Source of the DNA: Escallonia rubra
Taxonomy: Eukaryota > Streptophyta > Magnoliopsida > Escalloniales > Escalloniaceae
Direction: 5' to 3'
Length of the DNA: 64,000 bases
Assembly (NCBI GenBank): GCA_033065855.1
Contig: JAVXUO010001110.1
Coordinates: 740,007-804,006 of the forward strand
The notes beneath the pieces are model-generated. The model ran no database searches. It was not told the origin of the DNA and worked only from the letters and a program-made list of their open reading frames with translations. Positions 1-12,000 of this stretch are shown here, piece by piece; within the stretch, counting starts at the first letter, position 1; every line of letters begins with the position of its first letter. The position numbers and the translations under genes were made by a program.

Positions 1-1440
1 GAACTTGGCACTAAGTTAATTTCAATGAAGACAATATGTGCCTTGGCTGTACACTCAATATCATTTTCAGTTCAAAACTTGGAAGGAACAAAATAGTAAA
101 GCTAATGCTATCAAGCCAACCATTTCTAACAGCAAGTCAGAGTATACGGAGATATGGATGGCGATCTGACCTGAGACTAGAACCACTCCAAAAAATTTCT
201 CTCGGCGGTTTCACCAAACAACTTGCAGGAAGCACAAACATCCTGCCATTTGGCATGAACAATTAACAATTAATTTTGCAAAGAAAGTAATGTAGTCTTA
301 GTGCGTATTTAGTTGCTTTCCATGAGGGAGAAAACCCATATTCCAGGGGATTTAAGTAGATATGGCCAAAAATGGTATGTCCCTTCTAGCAAAAGTTGGT
401 TTTGAATCTCTGAATCTATCACTCCCTGAAGGTACCCAACCCTGTCCTGAATATCAACATATTTGGTGTACAACAGAAAATACAAGAACACAGTATGTTC
501 AAGAAAAGTATCATTAGCAAACAAACTAGGGGAAGAAACACCTAGACAGAGTACCTAACAACTTCACAAAAGCAATAAGATAGCACCCTCAGAAATTACA
601 TAAAAATGACAGTAAAAAAGGGAAAACGATAAATATCTACATGCAGAAATAGTCAAAGTCGCACCATCAGTCATGTCATAACTTTTCATTTGAGGTCTGC
701 AACCGCGGGTACGAAGTTTCGCTCAAAGTGCCGTGGAAGGAGACCAGATCTATTGAAATGAAACACAGCAGAATCAACAAGAGGATAGCAAACAAGAATA
801 ACAGAGTAACTTAGTATAACTAATATGACTGCTTTGCAAAGTCAATTAATAACCATTGATTTGCCTGTGCAATATTACTCACCAATATCAAAAGAAAGTA
901 AAAAATGACTATGCGTAGGCATAGAGGGATAGAGATAGTCGGGCATTGCGAGATGAGAGAGTAATTAAGACAAGATACCGGTGCAACTGAGAAGAAATTG
1001 CGCAGGGGGTGCAAGCATGAATCAAGGAAAATGACAAAGCACTTTTAATTTGGTAACTGGCCTTTCAATTTCTGTTGACTGTAAACAATTACCGTTGTCT
1101 GTTTTTTTAGCACTAAGCACCAAAAAATGCAGGAATCATTTCCAGTTTCCTCATAAGTTGAACCAAATCAGTTGGATGGTAACTTGAAGAACGTCGAAAA
1201 TTGAAAACTATTAAAAAATGCACTACCGTTTTGCATGGTTGCACTTGGTTTGTCATATGATTCTTGGTTTCTGTCTTGCTTTCAAGTTAACATATTCGCC
1301 AAGATGCTAAGAATCTGCCGCTAGCTCTATGAATGAGGCTATAATTATGGATATAGTATGATATGCCGTACCCCAGTAAGGGCTTTGTAGCCAGCTTCTA
1401 AAACGGGTTCCAAAGCTGAGCAGCGTGTCATCAACAAAGA
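1..1440. other. Gene-poor flank, one possible terminal exon
   Basis: No recognisable gene or complete transposon is seen here. On the minus strand, 749 down to 686 follows a plausible splice acceptor (TTTCAATAG) and reads 20 open codons ending FVPAVADLK before a TGA. This could be the last exon of a gene or the edge of a relic, but no family was recognised and no upstream exon could be tied to it. Other open frames are short and lack recognisable motifs. Confidence 0.3.
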
Positions 1441-1605
1441 TGTCTTGGACATCATTCCTCGCATATTTCTTACGAAAGTAGTGGTCTGTAGCAGCCTGTG
1501 GTCCCTGGCATTGCTTGAACGATGTCTTGGACATCATTCCTCGCATATTTCTTACAAAAGTAGTGGTCTGTAGCAGCCTGTGGTTCCCTGGCATTGCTTG
1601 AACGA
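1441..1605. repeat. Imperfect 82/83-bp tandem duplication
   Basis: Two adjacent copies, 1441-1522 and 1523-1605, both begin TGTCTTGGACATCATTCCTC and both end TTGCTTGAACGA. They differ by one G-to-A change and one inserted T (GGTCCC against GGTTCCC), so the second copy is one base longer. A minus-strand open frame of about 150 codons (1762-1307) runs through both, but the extra base makes the two copies read in different frames. The encoded protein was not recognised. The arrangement suggests a slippage or unequal-exchange duplication within a former coding segment. Confidence 0.85.
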
Positions 1606-2075
1606 GCTTAGGACTAGCGACAAACTGAAGACCTGTGAACCCACTGAGTTTGTCTTCTCTGGGGCAAATAGTCCGAGGCCCATCTGTCATGCTTTCCATG
1701 AATTGGGCAGCATGATGAGTTCGTTTCTTACTAGCATTTTGTTTTTGCAAGCCACTGGACATTGCACATGAATGTTACAAACAACTTCTACGGCTCTGTA
1801 TTTCTATCTAGACAATGAAACAAATGTAGCTTTCCAAAATGCCTCATGCGGTGAACAGATTAGCGCATGGAATACACGTTCTGTTGGGGTGTCACCTTAA
1901 ACCACTGCAGACGGTGCGTGAAGAAAGAACTTCTCACTGCCATTTCATGAATCTTTTCTCGTGAAGACCTTATCTTCCAATGATGTGGATTTGCAACTCC
2001 CATGTACAAGAGCTCTCGTATCTCAATCCACAAAAATGAAGGAAACTCATTCGACCATTAAATGTTGATTACTCT

Positions 2076-3338
2076 TCACGTGAGCCAACTACCACCAGGT
2101 GCTGCCTTCACTCTTCTCTCTGTCATTTCTCTTCTCATTCTCTCCGCCTCCTCATTCCGCCCAGCATCGGCATAGATTCTTGCCAGTAGTACATAATTGG
2201 CAGCATTATCAGGCTCTATCTCAAACAAAGCCCTCCCGGCAACCTCTGCAAGCTCCACTTCTCCATATGTTCGACAAGCTCCTAAAAGCGCTCCCCAAGC
2301 TTTAACAGTGACTTTCAAAGGCATTTGTCGAATGACCTCATATGCCTCGTGTAATCTCCCCGCTCTACTCAAAACATCCACCAAGCACGAATAATGATCA
2401 CTAGTTGGTTCCACACCATAATCATCAAGCATACAACTAAAGTACACCCGCGCTTCATCAGCTAACCCCACGTGACTGCAAGCCTTCAACACCCCAAGAA
2501 AAGTGATCCCGTCAGGCTTTACATTGGCCAACTCCATCTGTTCAAAGACCTCAAGAGCTTTTTTTCCCTCCCCATGTAAAGCGTACGCGGATATCAAGCT
2601 GCTCCAGGCAACCACATCCCTTTCCCTCATGCTATCAAAAATATTGCGTGCACTCTCAAGACACCCGCATCGCCCATATGCCTCCACTAACCCGCTCCTC
2701 AAATGCGGGTGTGGATCAATATTGCTCCTCATGGAATACCCATGAATTTCTTTAATCAAATTTAAAGCAGCTATCCCAACACAAGAAGGCAACATTGCAA
2801 GAACTGTAATCAAATTCGGATTCAAATCCAGCTCCTGCATTCTTCTATAAAACGAAATCGCCTTAAATGACCCATCTTCCATTTCCGCCAAACCTGCTAT
2901 AATCGCGTTAAAGGTCGCCACGTTCGGCCGAACATCCATAGCTTCAAACAACCGTAAAGCACTGGGCACATTGTTGGTATGCGTGTACAACGAAATCATA
3001 GCGTTCCAACAAACAACGTTTCTGCTAGGAATTTCGTCAAACACCTGGCGTGCGGAAAATAGCGAGACGCATTTTCCATACATGTCGACAAGGGCGCAGG
3101 CGACAAATGGGTTCGATAAGAGGGACGTTTTGGCAGTATGAGCATGGACGGCGGCGCCGAGGCGGCAGCGGCGGGTGGCGGCGCAGGACTTGAGGGCTAG
3201 AGGGAAGATAAAGGGGTCGGGCGTGAGGGATGAGAAGATGTGGCGGAAGAGGTAGAGGGCCTGGTCGTGACGGCCTTCATTGACGTGAGAGGTCAACAGC
3301 TTGGTGTAAGAGAGCAAGCGGAGGTGGTTTGAGGCCAT
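2076..3338 (-). CDS. Pentatricopeptide repeat protein, PLS class with E-type tail
   Basis: An intronless protein of about 420 residues. It carries successive PPR motifs typical of organelle-targeted plant RNA-binding proteins: FVACALVDMYGKC, NVVCWNAMISLY, NVATFNAIIAGL, DVVAWSSLISAYALHGEGKKAL and DGITFLGVLKACSH. The C-terminus (VKAWGALLGACRTYGEVELAE, then EPDNAANYVLLARIYADAGR and RRVKAAPGGSW) matches the E/E+ extension; no DYW deaminase domain follows. I prefer the ATG at 3338 (MASNHLRLLSY) to an in-frame ATG 13 codons upstream because it gives the usual start of this class. The expected role is site-specific processing or editing of chloroplast or mitochondrial RNA. The layout resembles Arabidopsis At1g03510, recalled from memory and not checked. 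The frame is undisturbed, so the gene looks functional. Confidence 0.9.
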   Translation of the reverse strand: MASNHLRLLSYTKLLTSHVNEGRHDQALYLFRHIFSSLTPDPFIFPLALKSCAATRRCRLGAAVHAHTAKTSLLSNPFVACALVDMYGKCVSLFSARQVFDEIPSRNVVCWNAMISLYTHTNNVPSALRLFEAMDVRPNVATFNAIIAGLAEMEDGSFKAISFYRRMQELDLNPNLITVLAMLPSCVGIAALNLIKEIHGYSMRSNIDPHPHLRSGLVEAYGRCGCLESARNIFDSMRERDVVAWSSLISAYALHGEGKKALEVFEQMELANVKPDGITFLGVLKACSHVGLADEARVYFSCMLDDYGVEPTSDHYSCLVDVLSRAGRLHEAYEVIRQMPLKVTVKAWGALLGACRTYGEVELAEVAGRALFEIEPDNAANYVLLARIYADAGRNEEAERMRREMTERRVKAAPGGSWLT

Positions 3339-4219
3339 TTCTGATATTGCTTCGCTTGAAATCAGCACTAGTAACACCTAAAGTCCCGTAAACTACTGTT
3401 ATGTTACGGAGTGATAGAGGCGGGACACTCTCGAAGTATCCAACAAGCTAGGTGGCTTCATCTCATTGCAACCACACTGGTATATCGGGTGGTATCAGTA
3501 TCACGGTCATATAAACTAAGCAAATTAACAATCATGACAAATTTTTAGTTATGTAACTTCATGGTGACTTGGACGGTTATTGGCGACAAAATAAAACCGA
3601 TAGCGATGATGTTGACAAGTCGACAACGACCCTCAAAAGGTCGACGGCATTGATGACTGCGGCGAGTGACGGGAACCACAATGAGTCGACAGAACGACAA
3701 CAAGTCAAGTCAACAGAAGGACGACGATGGGTGCCCATGGATCTCGGCCGTCTCGACAACGATGCTTTGTCGGCAATTGCTAATCTCAAGCATGCAAACC
3801 CCCCCCCCCCCCCCCCACCTCGCGCCAGTTGAATTTCGTCCGTATAGTGCCCGTTCATTGCCCCCGTTTGGCTGTCGCTAATGGGGAAGAGGAAAGATTT
3901 GCGATTGAGTTTTATTGTCACGGTTTTAGAGTAGCTGAAGGTTACGAGAATCTCATTATTGATGTGGACGGTGATGGGGATGTCGAACTGGCAATTGCTA
4001 AAGTTTAATTGCATGGTGATACCACGTTATCGTGGTGTCACCGTACGTTGAAAGAGCTTGAGCAGTTTGTAATTTGGTGGACCATGTGGAAGCATATGTT
4101 GAGGTCAGTTCTAAGCAGTTTACGCTGCAGCACGAATGCAGAGGCCATTCATGGCGATGTTGTAGTTTGCATCCCTCAGCAATTACCCACTTAGAGAATA
4201 TTGGTAGAGGGTGTGAAGG
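3339..4219. other. Intergenic, with an 18-C run; left flank of hAT insertion
   Basis: The PPR upstream region is followed by low-complexity sequence with an 18-base C run at 3799-3816. A short plus-strand stretch near 3890-4005 reads open and ends in an acidic IDVDGDGDVELAIAKV peptide, but the frame stops at once and no family was assigned. The sequence continues across the hAT insertion: after removing 4220-8449 plus one target copy, the flank reads on at 8458. Nothing here is called as a gene. Confidence 0.4.
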
Positions 4220-4229
4220 TAGAGATGTC

Positions 4230-4423
4230 AAAGGGCCGGGCTTGGGCCGGCCCAGCCCAAGCCCATCGGGCCTGCTAACGGGCCGGGCCGGGGCCGGGCC
4301 AAGAGAGGGGGAAAACGGGCCGGGCCGGGCCGGGCCTGGTGAAGGGAATCCTAGGCCTGGTCCAGGCCCAGGCCCTAAGCCCAATATTTAGGGCCGGGCT
4401 TGGGCCGGGCCCGGGCCCTTTTT
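4230..4423. repeat. Left subterminal GGCCGGGC-rich repeat of the hAT element
   Basis: Dense, overlapping copies of GGGCCGGGC and GGCCCAGGCC in both orientations form a GC block of about 190 bp inside otherwise AT-rich DNA. The block starts within the terminal repeat. Repeated short motifs just inside hAT ends are commonly transposase-binding sites; here that role is inferred from position and repetition. Confidence 0.8.
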
Positions 4424-5266
4424 TTTTTTCTTTTCATGTTATTCAATTTTAAAGATAGGGAGTTTTAGATGCATATTACTTAAATGACCGGTCTGAACTG
4501 TTGAAACTTTGATTAAATCTTATTTAACATGCGCAACTTTCACAAAATGTTTTAATAGTAAACCAACTTCAAATTAATCAACCTAATGTTCTAAAAAATG
4601 AGAAAGTGATGAGGGCAAGCTTTGCTGATGTTTCTTGTTAGCAAATACTCAGTTTCTAGGGTTCTTTAAGTGGAAGAAACTTGCAAAGGCACAATGGAAT
4701 GGCTAAGATCAGCAAGTTAGGAATATCTTACCTAACAAACTTCTTGATAAAGCCTAATAACCCTGCAATTTCTTTATTCCAAATGTACAGTTTCTGAGCC
4801 CAAGGGCTAATGTAAGAATGTTTGCGAGAATATCGTTGATGATGATCTCTCATCGTGAACATGTATATTTCGCAGACTTGTTATCTCTAAACACAGATTT
4901 TCTAAAAGTTATTTCAACAACATTTGAGATTGCCACCATTAAATCTTAGAAGTCTCTGGCTAAAGGTGTTCATTATAATAAATGTGTTCATAGGCCCTCC
5001 TCCTTTTATCCGGGCTTGGGACCGGCTGCTTGTAAACAAACAGGCGAAGTTACCTATTTTTTTATATATACAAAAAAATATATATCTTGCGTGTAAAAAA
5101 TTATTTTATATATATGGAAAAAAATATATTTTGTGAAAAAATTTATTCTTAAAACTCTAACAATCAAAATAATAATGCATGTCTATCCAAAATATCAGCA
5201 ATCAAAGATCAAGAAATCTGCAACGTCAACCAAAAGGATCAAAAGAGGAAAATAAAAACAAATTAC

Positions 5267-7547
5267 CTAATCATCCGGAAGTACTTCAATATCCGAGTCA
5301 CTGCTCTTCCTATCATCAATCGGTTTATCTTGCTCGCGGTATTTCGCATCAAGATAATCCTTCCAACATACACATAGCTCGAGCGACTCGGGGTTAAGAC
5401 GACTCCTCCTGTCATCCAAAACCCTCCCGCTTGCTGAAAATGCCGACTCTGAAGCAACCGTGGAGGCTTGCACTGGCAGTACATCCCGTGCAATTTGGGA
5501 TAAAGTTTTATACATGTTTTGATTTTGTTTCCAAAAATTTAACAAATTAAAATTAATCTGTTCTTGCCTTGATAAATCAGAATAATGATCAGTATTTGCA
5601 TATACACCAATCTCATTAAAAGAGGAAAAATTATACGAACCTCCCGAATTAGAAGTACCTTCACCTGGTAGTTGTCTTGCTACTAGATGTTCAAAGCCTT
5701 GAAGGTATGGCGCATAATACCTCTCAGCAGTGGATGATGATGTAGCTCGCCCGCGCACGTCAGCAGAATTACGATAGAGGTTGAACAAGTCCTCAAACCT
5801 CTTGCTCACTTTTGCTGTGAGCAAGGTTGTGTCATCTGCTGTGTAGCGCATTAATTTCGATATCTCTTGTATCGAGGCGTTCACGCCATGCAACTTTAAC
5901 CTAGGATCTAAACAAGTAGCCACAGTAAAAATAGCAGGCAGTTTCCTCCAATATTTATTAAATTTTTGATCCATCACTTGTACTATTTCCCTAAAGGGTC
6001 CTATATATCTCCATTTTGTTAACATTGTAGCCATCTTCAGAATTTCTATTACAGCGAGAGGAGAGGTGGGATAGTACGTACCAGACAATAAATTGGTAGA
6101 CGTGTAGAATACCTCCAAAAATTCAGCTAGGTATGTGGCCATCTGCCATTCCTCTTGAGTTGGCAAGCCGGCTGGGAACTGGGTTAGTAGAAAATGCGTG
6201 TAGACTTCTCGGTATGCCAGAATGTGTAAAAGCATGTGGTATGTAGAGTTCCACCTGTGGACCACATCTGTAACTGCTCTCCTGCGAGGCATATTATATT
6301 GAACACACAACGTTTTAAATTGTTGTGTTCTCAAACTCGAGCCATTAACATACGCTGTCATATATACCCCTCATTTTGAGCAGAATATCTCCTGCAGCAC
6401 CTAAACCATCTTGAACAATTAAGTTAATAATGTGACAAACACAACGAACATGAAATAATTCACCATCAAGTACAGGTTGAAGCGTCTCCTTTAAAGCTGC
6501 AACAGCAGCTTTATTATTAGAAGCATTATCAAAACTAACACTCATAATCTTATCCTTAATTTTAAATGTGTTGCATGCTTTTAATATAAGAGTAGCAATG
6601 TTCATTCCATCGTGCGGATAAGGGAAGTGCTCGAAAGTGATGATTCTCTTGTGCATAACCCAATCTGCATCAATCCAATGAGCGGTCACACAAGAATAAC
6701 TAACAAAAGTATAAGGAGATTGCCAAATATCAGAAGTAAGACTAACTTTACCGTCAAATTTATCGAAATAATCGATAAGGCGTGCTTTGGCAGCCTTGTA
6801 CTGTCGGAGTGCATCGGACCTCGTTGTGTTTCTATGAACCTTTTTGTACAAAGGTTGAACGTAGGTGTTCATATATCTAGAGTGCTTAGGATTATCGGCA
6901 AAAGAAAAGGCTTGTTCATCGTGAATAACAAATTCAGCGAGACCGTCTCTTTGCTCTCGCTGATTATAAACAAATAACTTACCGTCAAAAGATAATTGCG
7001 TTTGGGTAGGTTCGACGTGGCCTTGTCGAGGTGCACACTGAGGGTAATGCCTGTTAAGATGTCCATTACCACTACCAGTCGAAAATAATTTAAGACAGTA
7101 CTTACATTGAGCTTTTCGGATGTCGTCCACCGTAATTAAGTCGAAATGATTCCAACACTCGGCTTTCTTCTTTTTCCCCCTTTGGACTTCTGGCACGTTA
7201 TCGGAGGCATTGCTCGGCCCTTCTTCATCATGACCAGGCATAGGGTTGAGATTATGCCACTGAGTAGTAGCTTCGCCAACCGAGCTGCGTCCTTGACTAT
7301 AATGCGGGGGGTCTTCATCAGGCGTGTATTCAAAATCTGGAATGTTTTGATTGAACTCCCAATTGGCTTGGGTATCTATCATAGAGCCTGTACTCATTCG
7401 TCCACGAACGAATGGTTGTGTTGGTGCTTGGATTGGTGTTTCTGATGGCCGTGGCGCTGGCGCTTGTGCTGGTGGTGGTGCTTGCGATGATGATGATTTC
7501 TTTCGTGATGACGTTGCACGCCTCATTTTGTTCAATAATCCAGACAT
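5267..7547 (-). pseudogene. hAT transposase (BED finger + RNase H fold + hAT dimerisation), one frameshift
   Basis: Reading begins at 7547. The first 400 residues hold a Pro/Ala-rich leader, a BED zinc finger (C148, C151, H163, H167), the first catalytic aspartate in SLTSDIWQS, a second in SVSFDNASNN, and the RCVCHIINL metal motif. This frame ends at 6345. The second frame, 6361 to 5267, continues with YVNGSSLRTQQF, WNSTYHMLLH and the C-terminal dimerisation region (LLNFWKQN, ASTVASESAFSASGRVLDDRR). The two frames overlap by 17 bases in different phase, so a one-base indel near 6345-6361 breaks one original gene of about 755 codons. No splice signals fit that junction. The protein would have cut and pasted this element; as read it is inactive unless frameshifted or supplied in trans. 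Confidence 0.9.
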
Positions 7548-7612
7548 ATTTCACGCTAAACTTTGTAAGAGTAACTAAATACACAAGTATAAGAGTAGTA
7601 ATAAGAAATAAC

Positions 7613-7852
7613 AATTAAAAGAATGAACGAGTAACAAATATTAGAGAGTTAGTAATTAAAAAGAATTTAGCAAGACTAGTAATTAATAAACAAGAGTACT
7701 AATTAGTAAATACTAGTAGTAATTAAAAGAATGAACGAGTAACAAATATTAGAGAGTAAGAGTAATTAAAAAGAATTTAGCAAGACTAGTAATTAATAAA
7801 CAAGAGTACTAATTACTAAATACTAGTAGTAATTAGCAAGACTAGTAATTGG
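7613..7852. repeat. 108-110-bp tandem repeat in the hAT 5' leader
   Basis: A unit starting AATTAAAAGAATGAACGAGT at 7613 recurs at 7721, and a partial third copy (AATTAGCAAGACTAGTAATT) follows at 7831. The units differ by a small indel (GAGAGTTAG against GAGAGTAAGAG) and scattered substitutions. It lies just upstream of the transposase start on the minus strand, in the presumed promoter or leader, and is internal to the transposon. Confidence 0.85.
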
Positions 7853-8155
7853 AGAGGAAACTAGTAGCAAAGCTTGTTGTGAGAGTAAGAAGAGAGTAAG
7901 AAGATTGGTGTGAAAAATTGGAGAGAAATGGTGTGAATTTATAGATTTTAGAAACTTCACAAAAGACCAAAATACCCCTACAAACTATCCGTTTATAGTT
8001 GTTGGGGAGGGTAAGAGTGTAAAGGAGTTGAAAAATATAGGTTAGACTAAAATACCCCCCAAACTAGCCGTTATATAGCTGTTGGGGGGGTAAAAGTGGA
8101 AGTTTGGAAAAGGGGGAGAAGAAAGGGGGGGAAAAGCAAAAGATTCAAAAAATGG

Positions 8156-8440
8156 TGGGGCCAAAACCGGGCCAAAAACCGGGCCGCAGACCGGGCCAGG
8201 TAACCGGGCCAAGCCCGGGCCGAAACCGGGCCGAAACCGGGCCGTAACCGGGCCGGGCCAAACCCGGGCCAAAACCGGGCCGTGCCGGGCCGGGCTGTTT
8301 TCCAGATTTTTCAGGCCTGGTCCAGGCCCAGGCCCCAGGCCCTATGTGTGCGGGCCGCTACTGTTCATCCACGGGGCCGGGCCAGCCCGGGCCGAAACCG
8401 GGCCGGGTCGGGCCAGCCCGCGGGCCGCCCGGCCCGTTTG
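8156..8440. repeat. Right subterminal CCGGGCC-rich repeat of the hAT element
   Basis: More than a dozen spaced copies of ACCGGGCC (AAACCGGGCC, TAACCGGGCC and so on) run up to the right terminal repeat. It is the counterpart of the GC block at the left end, though here the motif is more evenly spaced. The likely role is transposase binding, by analogy with other hAT elements. Confidence 0.8.
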
Positions 8441-8457
8441 ACAACTCTATGTGAAGG

Positions 8458-9015
8458 ACTCGTATGACACTTTTAGTCATAAGTGTGACGTTTCTCGTCT
8501 CATGTTTATTGATTGTTCACTCGTGTGTCATGCTTACTACTCGAATATCGTCTTACAAAATAACTCTTTACTCTTGCCCTGGTAGCATGACAAGGGCTTT
8601 CCCCCTCTCTCTCTCTCCAAACACTCAAACTTTTTCTCTTTCCATAATGGCCATGGGGCAACCTTAGATCTACCCATCTCTCCTCTCCTCTTCCTCAATA
8701 CCACCCTCCTTGAGTTTTCATAGGTGGCCGTATTCTCTGGTGTATCATGTCTTCGGTATCAGCGAACCCTCTTTGTAGGCAACAAAAAACAAGTACGATA
8801 TCTTCCCACAAGATGCTGGACCTAAAAGATTTAGGATAAAGTGCTCAATTGGAGATCTTAAAGTGGTGGTTCTTAATTCCAATATTGAAGCAAACAAGAG
8901 CACAATCCTAGTTTCTTTTACCAATTGTAAGAGAACAAAACAAACATAAAAGCTGGGATACTGGCTTGAAGTTACAAAGTTTCTGCCAAGGCAAAGAAAA
9001 GCTCCAGTAAGGTAG
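8458..9015. other. Short intergenic stretch after the hAT element
   Basis: This holds the right flank of the hAT insertion, a CT-rich patch near 8605-8640, and sequence 3' of the F-box gene stop codon, which may include its 3' untranslated region. No separate gene is supported. Confidence 0.4.
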
Positions 9016-12000
9016 CTAGCCAGTACTGGAGGTGGATAACACAACCTGAGAATATGGAGAAGCCTTTGAAAGATTATTAACCCAATCCATCACCTCTGCG
9101 CGGTACTCATGAAACGCCAAACCCGTTCTCGCCTTTATAGAGATGGACATGGTTCTTAAGTTTAGTCCCTTGCGTAGCAGAAATTTCACCAGTCTCATTT
9201 CCTCTTCATTTGCTTCAAAGTTCTTCATTTTAACTCCTATAAGGTGGTCTCTCACACAATCATGGGGATCCAACGGGTCACAGCTTGATCTTCCTTTTAG
9301 ATCAATGTCCTGAAACTGATTAAATTACAAACGATAATTGTCAGCACAACATGGTTTGGCCCATGATCCTGGAAGGTTGAGAGTACAAAGTGAGACTTGC
9401 ATGTAGTGACAAAGTAGGGTTGTTGTGGGAAGCTGAAACACGTACAAATAGAGCTTTTTTTGGAGGTTTAGCGACAAAAAATAGTCTTAAAATCATCAAC
9501 TGAGACTATTACGGCCAAAAGTACATTGTCGCTCCTAATATTGGCAATGATATAGCACACTTCAAACTTGAATTAGTCTTCTCCCGCTTAGCACTAAAAT
9601 TAGAAAAAAGAGTCACCGAGAGGTATTTATACGTGATATATCGAGAGAAAAAGGCATTTATACATGCCACTAAGAAAAATTTATTGTGGCTTGTTCAAAA
9701 TTGAAGGCCTTATGAACGAACCAACAAAAAGAAAAGGGCATTGTATTACACTTTAGGGTTCAAAGATTACCAAGAAGGCCCATTAATCTTCAAGTTACAT
9801 ATGAGGGACCTGAAACTTCATTTCAGCAAGTTGCTCAACCAACGGCTGACTACCTTGATCAGAACATCAGTGCCAAACTCATGCATCAGTAGCTACCATT
9901 TAAGTGTTTGTTCACACCATTGTAAGAAATTACAGCAAAAACTACGCCCCCTTGCAGTACTTTGTATCTTTACCTGGACTTAAATAATGGATGGACCGAA
10001 AGTGTTTCCGGAGCCATTTTTACGATTGATAATTAAATAAAGTCTCCAAAATTAGAAGTATGACTCTCAGAGTGCTGATGGGACAACTATTAAATGCAAA
10101 CTTTGCAATACTGTCGAGATCTAGAATTAAAACATTATCAATACGAGGTACCAAAGTTTAATTATTCAAGCCAGTGTTACATTCTCCGGGAAACCTTAAG
10201 CTTCCATGGTCCGTGTAATTTTAACGGAAATATGTTTTGAGGAGAGGGCAATAATACGAAGTACGTACCTCCAACTCGATGGTACTTGATCCCAAATCAA
10301 TGCACAAATTTTTTTGGCAAACTGAGATGTGGAGCGCACCAGATAAAAGGTCGACGAGACTGATCATTGCTCTTAACCTTGTTTGCACCTTGAGGTAGCT
10401 CAGGTAATTCAGAGGTGGCGGAGCCACATTTCCATCCTCGAGCATCACCACGCACTTGTAAAAATTGGAAACGAGTTAAAAGGATCCTTCCAAATTAGAT
10501 CATGTACTAATGAATAAATAATTTAAGGACTAGTGTATTTTTCTTTCTCCGGTTTTATAGGTTTCTTATACGATTTCGTGAGTGATGTAAGTGAATCTGC
10601 CATAAATCAGTTACTAGAGACATACCCAAACTAAATAGACTCCTAAAACACAAGAGGATTTTGATCTCTAACTTTTGTTAACCAACAAGAACATCAGTGA
10701 GCCCTCTTGACTACACACATTGAAAGTAGCCTTATGCCAATGCATTTGTAGTTGTTTAATTCTGTCCAGTAAAGTAAGTCCTGTAATTATCTTAGAGGGA
10801 AGTAAATTATATATGATGACACTTACAAGTTACAAGTACTCCTTAAGAGAAAGAAGAAAACAAATTGAATCTCTTAACTGTCTTTGATGGCAATGTGTTG
10901 TATTGCTGCCCTAAACCTTCAAAAGATCCAACTACGAGCAGGGAATTTAACTCTTCTAATGTTTTTCTTAACTATGAAATAGCTTTCCTTTTATACATCT
11001 ACGTGGTGAGCTTGTAGCTTCACGTAGATGTACTCACTAATAACGTATATGTATTTTCAGCCCAAAAGGGAACTTCAAAATGTATAGGTACGTACTTGAA
11101 CAAAACTTGTTAATATGAACAGCTATATCAGTGGATTGTAATTACGTGAGATGCTTGGTGCAACCTTGATGCAGTAAAATCCCTAGGTGTTGGCAGAAGT
11201 GCGGTTAAGAGTAACCGACTTTAAGTTAATCTTTTGAGTACGTAAGTTTTTGATGGCATTATCACGTTCCTGGTTGCCAAAAACTAGCTGCATTGAAAGA
11301 TCTTCCCTTCGATTTCTAATGAATAATGATAACACTGTTTCTAAATTTTGTGATTGCAACAAAATCCCTTTCTCGTTTGTGACTGCACATGCGTGAGAAT
11401 TAAGTGCCTCATGTTTGCAACTTCAAATGCAACTTCAAACTACTTGCATGCATGAATGCAGATGTAAGTTGCCTTAGACTTCCTCAATGCCCAAAATACT
11501 GTGAAGCGCAGTCCTTCTACAAAGGTAATAACACAAAGTCAATAAGCCGTTGATGGGAAGCTTAAGCATTTGGGAAAATGCTTTGGATGTCAAGGCTAGC
11601 TGGAGGGAGATGAAGAAGAAGAAATATACACAAATAGCAGTGGGAGTATAGATAGGTATACTGTCTTCCCACTTACCAATATGCTGTATATGCACAGCAC
11701 GCTACACACACCCACACGCAAACAGATATGCTGGCCAAAACATTACTGCATTCATGAATTTAATTCCGCATAGTTTTAGTCAAATCCTAAGATAACCTTC
11801 TTACCTGTAGATAATGCCGTGTAGTACTACAATGTGCAAAGAGATTTGCTTATTAATCATTTCTTTGTATATATGCATGCACATATGAGCGCATTTTTCT
11901 TATTTGCTAAAGTAGAACTGCAGTTTCAGCAATATCAAAAGAGTTTTAACACAAACCGATCGAGTTGGAAAAATCAAAGCAACTATAGACGATAGTACGT

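Larger units (their letters stand above)
4220..8449 (-). mobile_element. hAT-superfamily DNA transposon, almost complete
   Basis: The element is 4,230 bp and bounded by an exact 8-bp target duplication, TGTGAAGG, at 4212-4219 and 8450-8457. The left end starts TAGAGATGTCAAAGGGCCGGGC. The reverse complement of the right end starts TAGAGTTGTCAAACGGGCCGGG, so the ends form short imperfect terminal inverted repeats of the hAT type (TAGRGNTG). Both subterminal regions are packed with GGGCCGGGC motifs, probable transposase-binding sites. The transposase lies on the minus strand between them. The exact duplication and matching ends suggest a fairly recent insertion. Confidence 0.93.

Noticed and set aside
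3958-4006. IDVDGDGDVELAIAKV peptide resembling a calcium-binding or FG-GAP motif
   Set aside because: Too short, stops at once and has no flanking repeats of the motif.
9461-9540. Small stem AGCGACAA...AATAGTCT / AGACTATT...TTGTCGCT
   Set aside because: Arms are interrupted and no target duplication was seen; not strong enough for a MITE call.
11474-11695. Possible additional F-box gene exon ending HSILGIEEV
   Set aside because: Exons 1 to 3 already join in phase; this piece would add a stop and has no matching donor.
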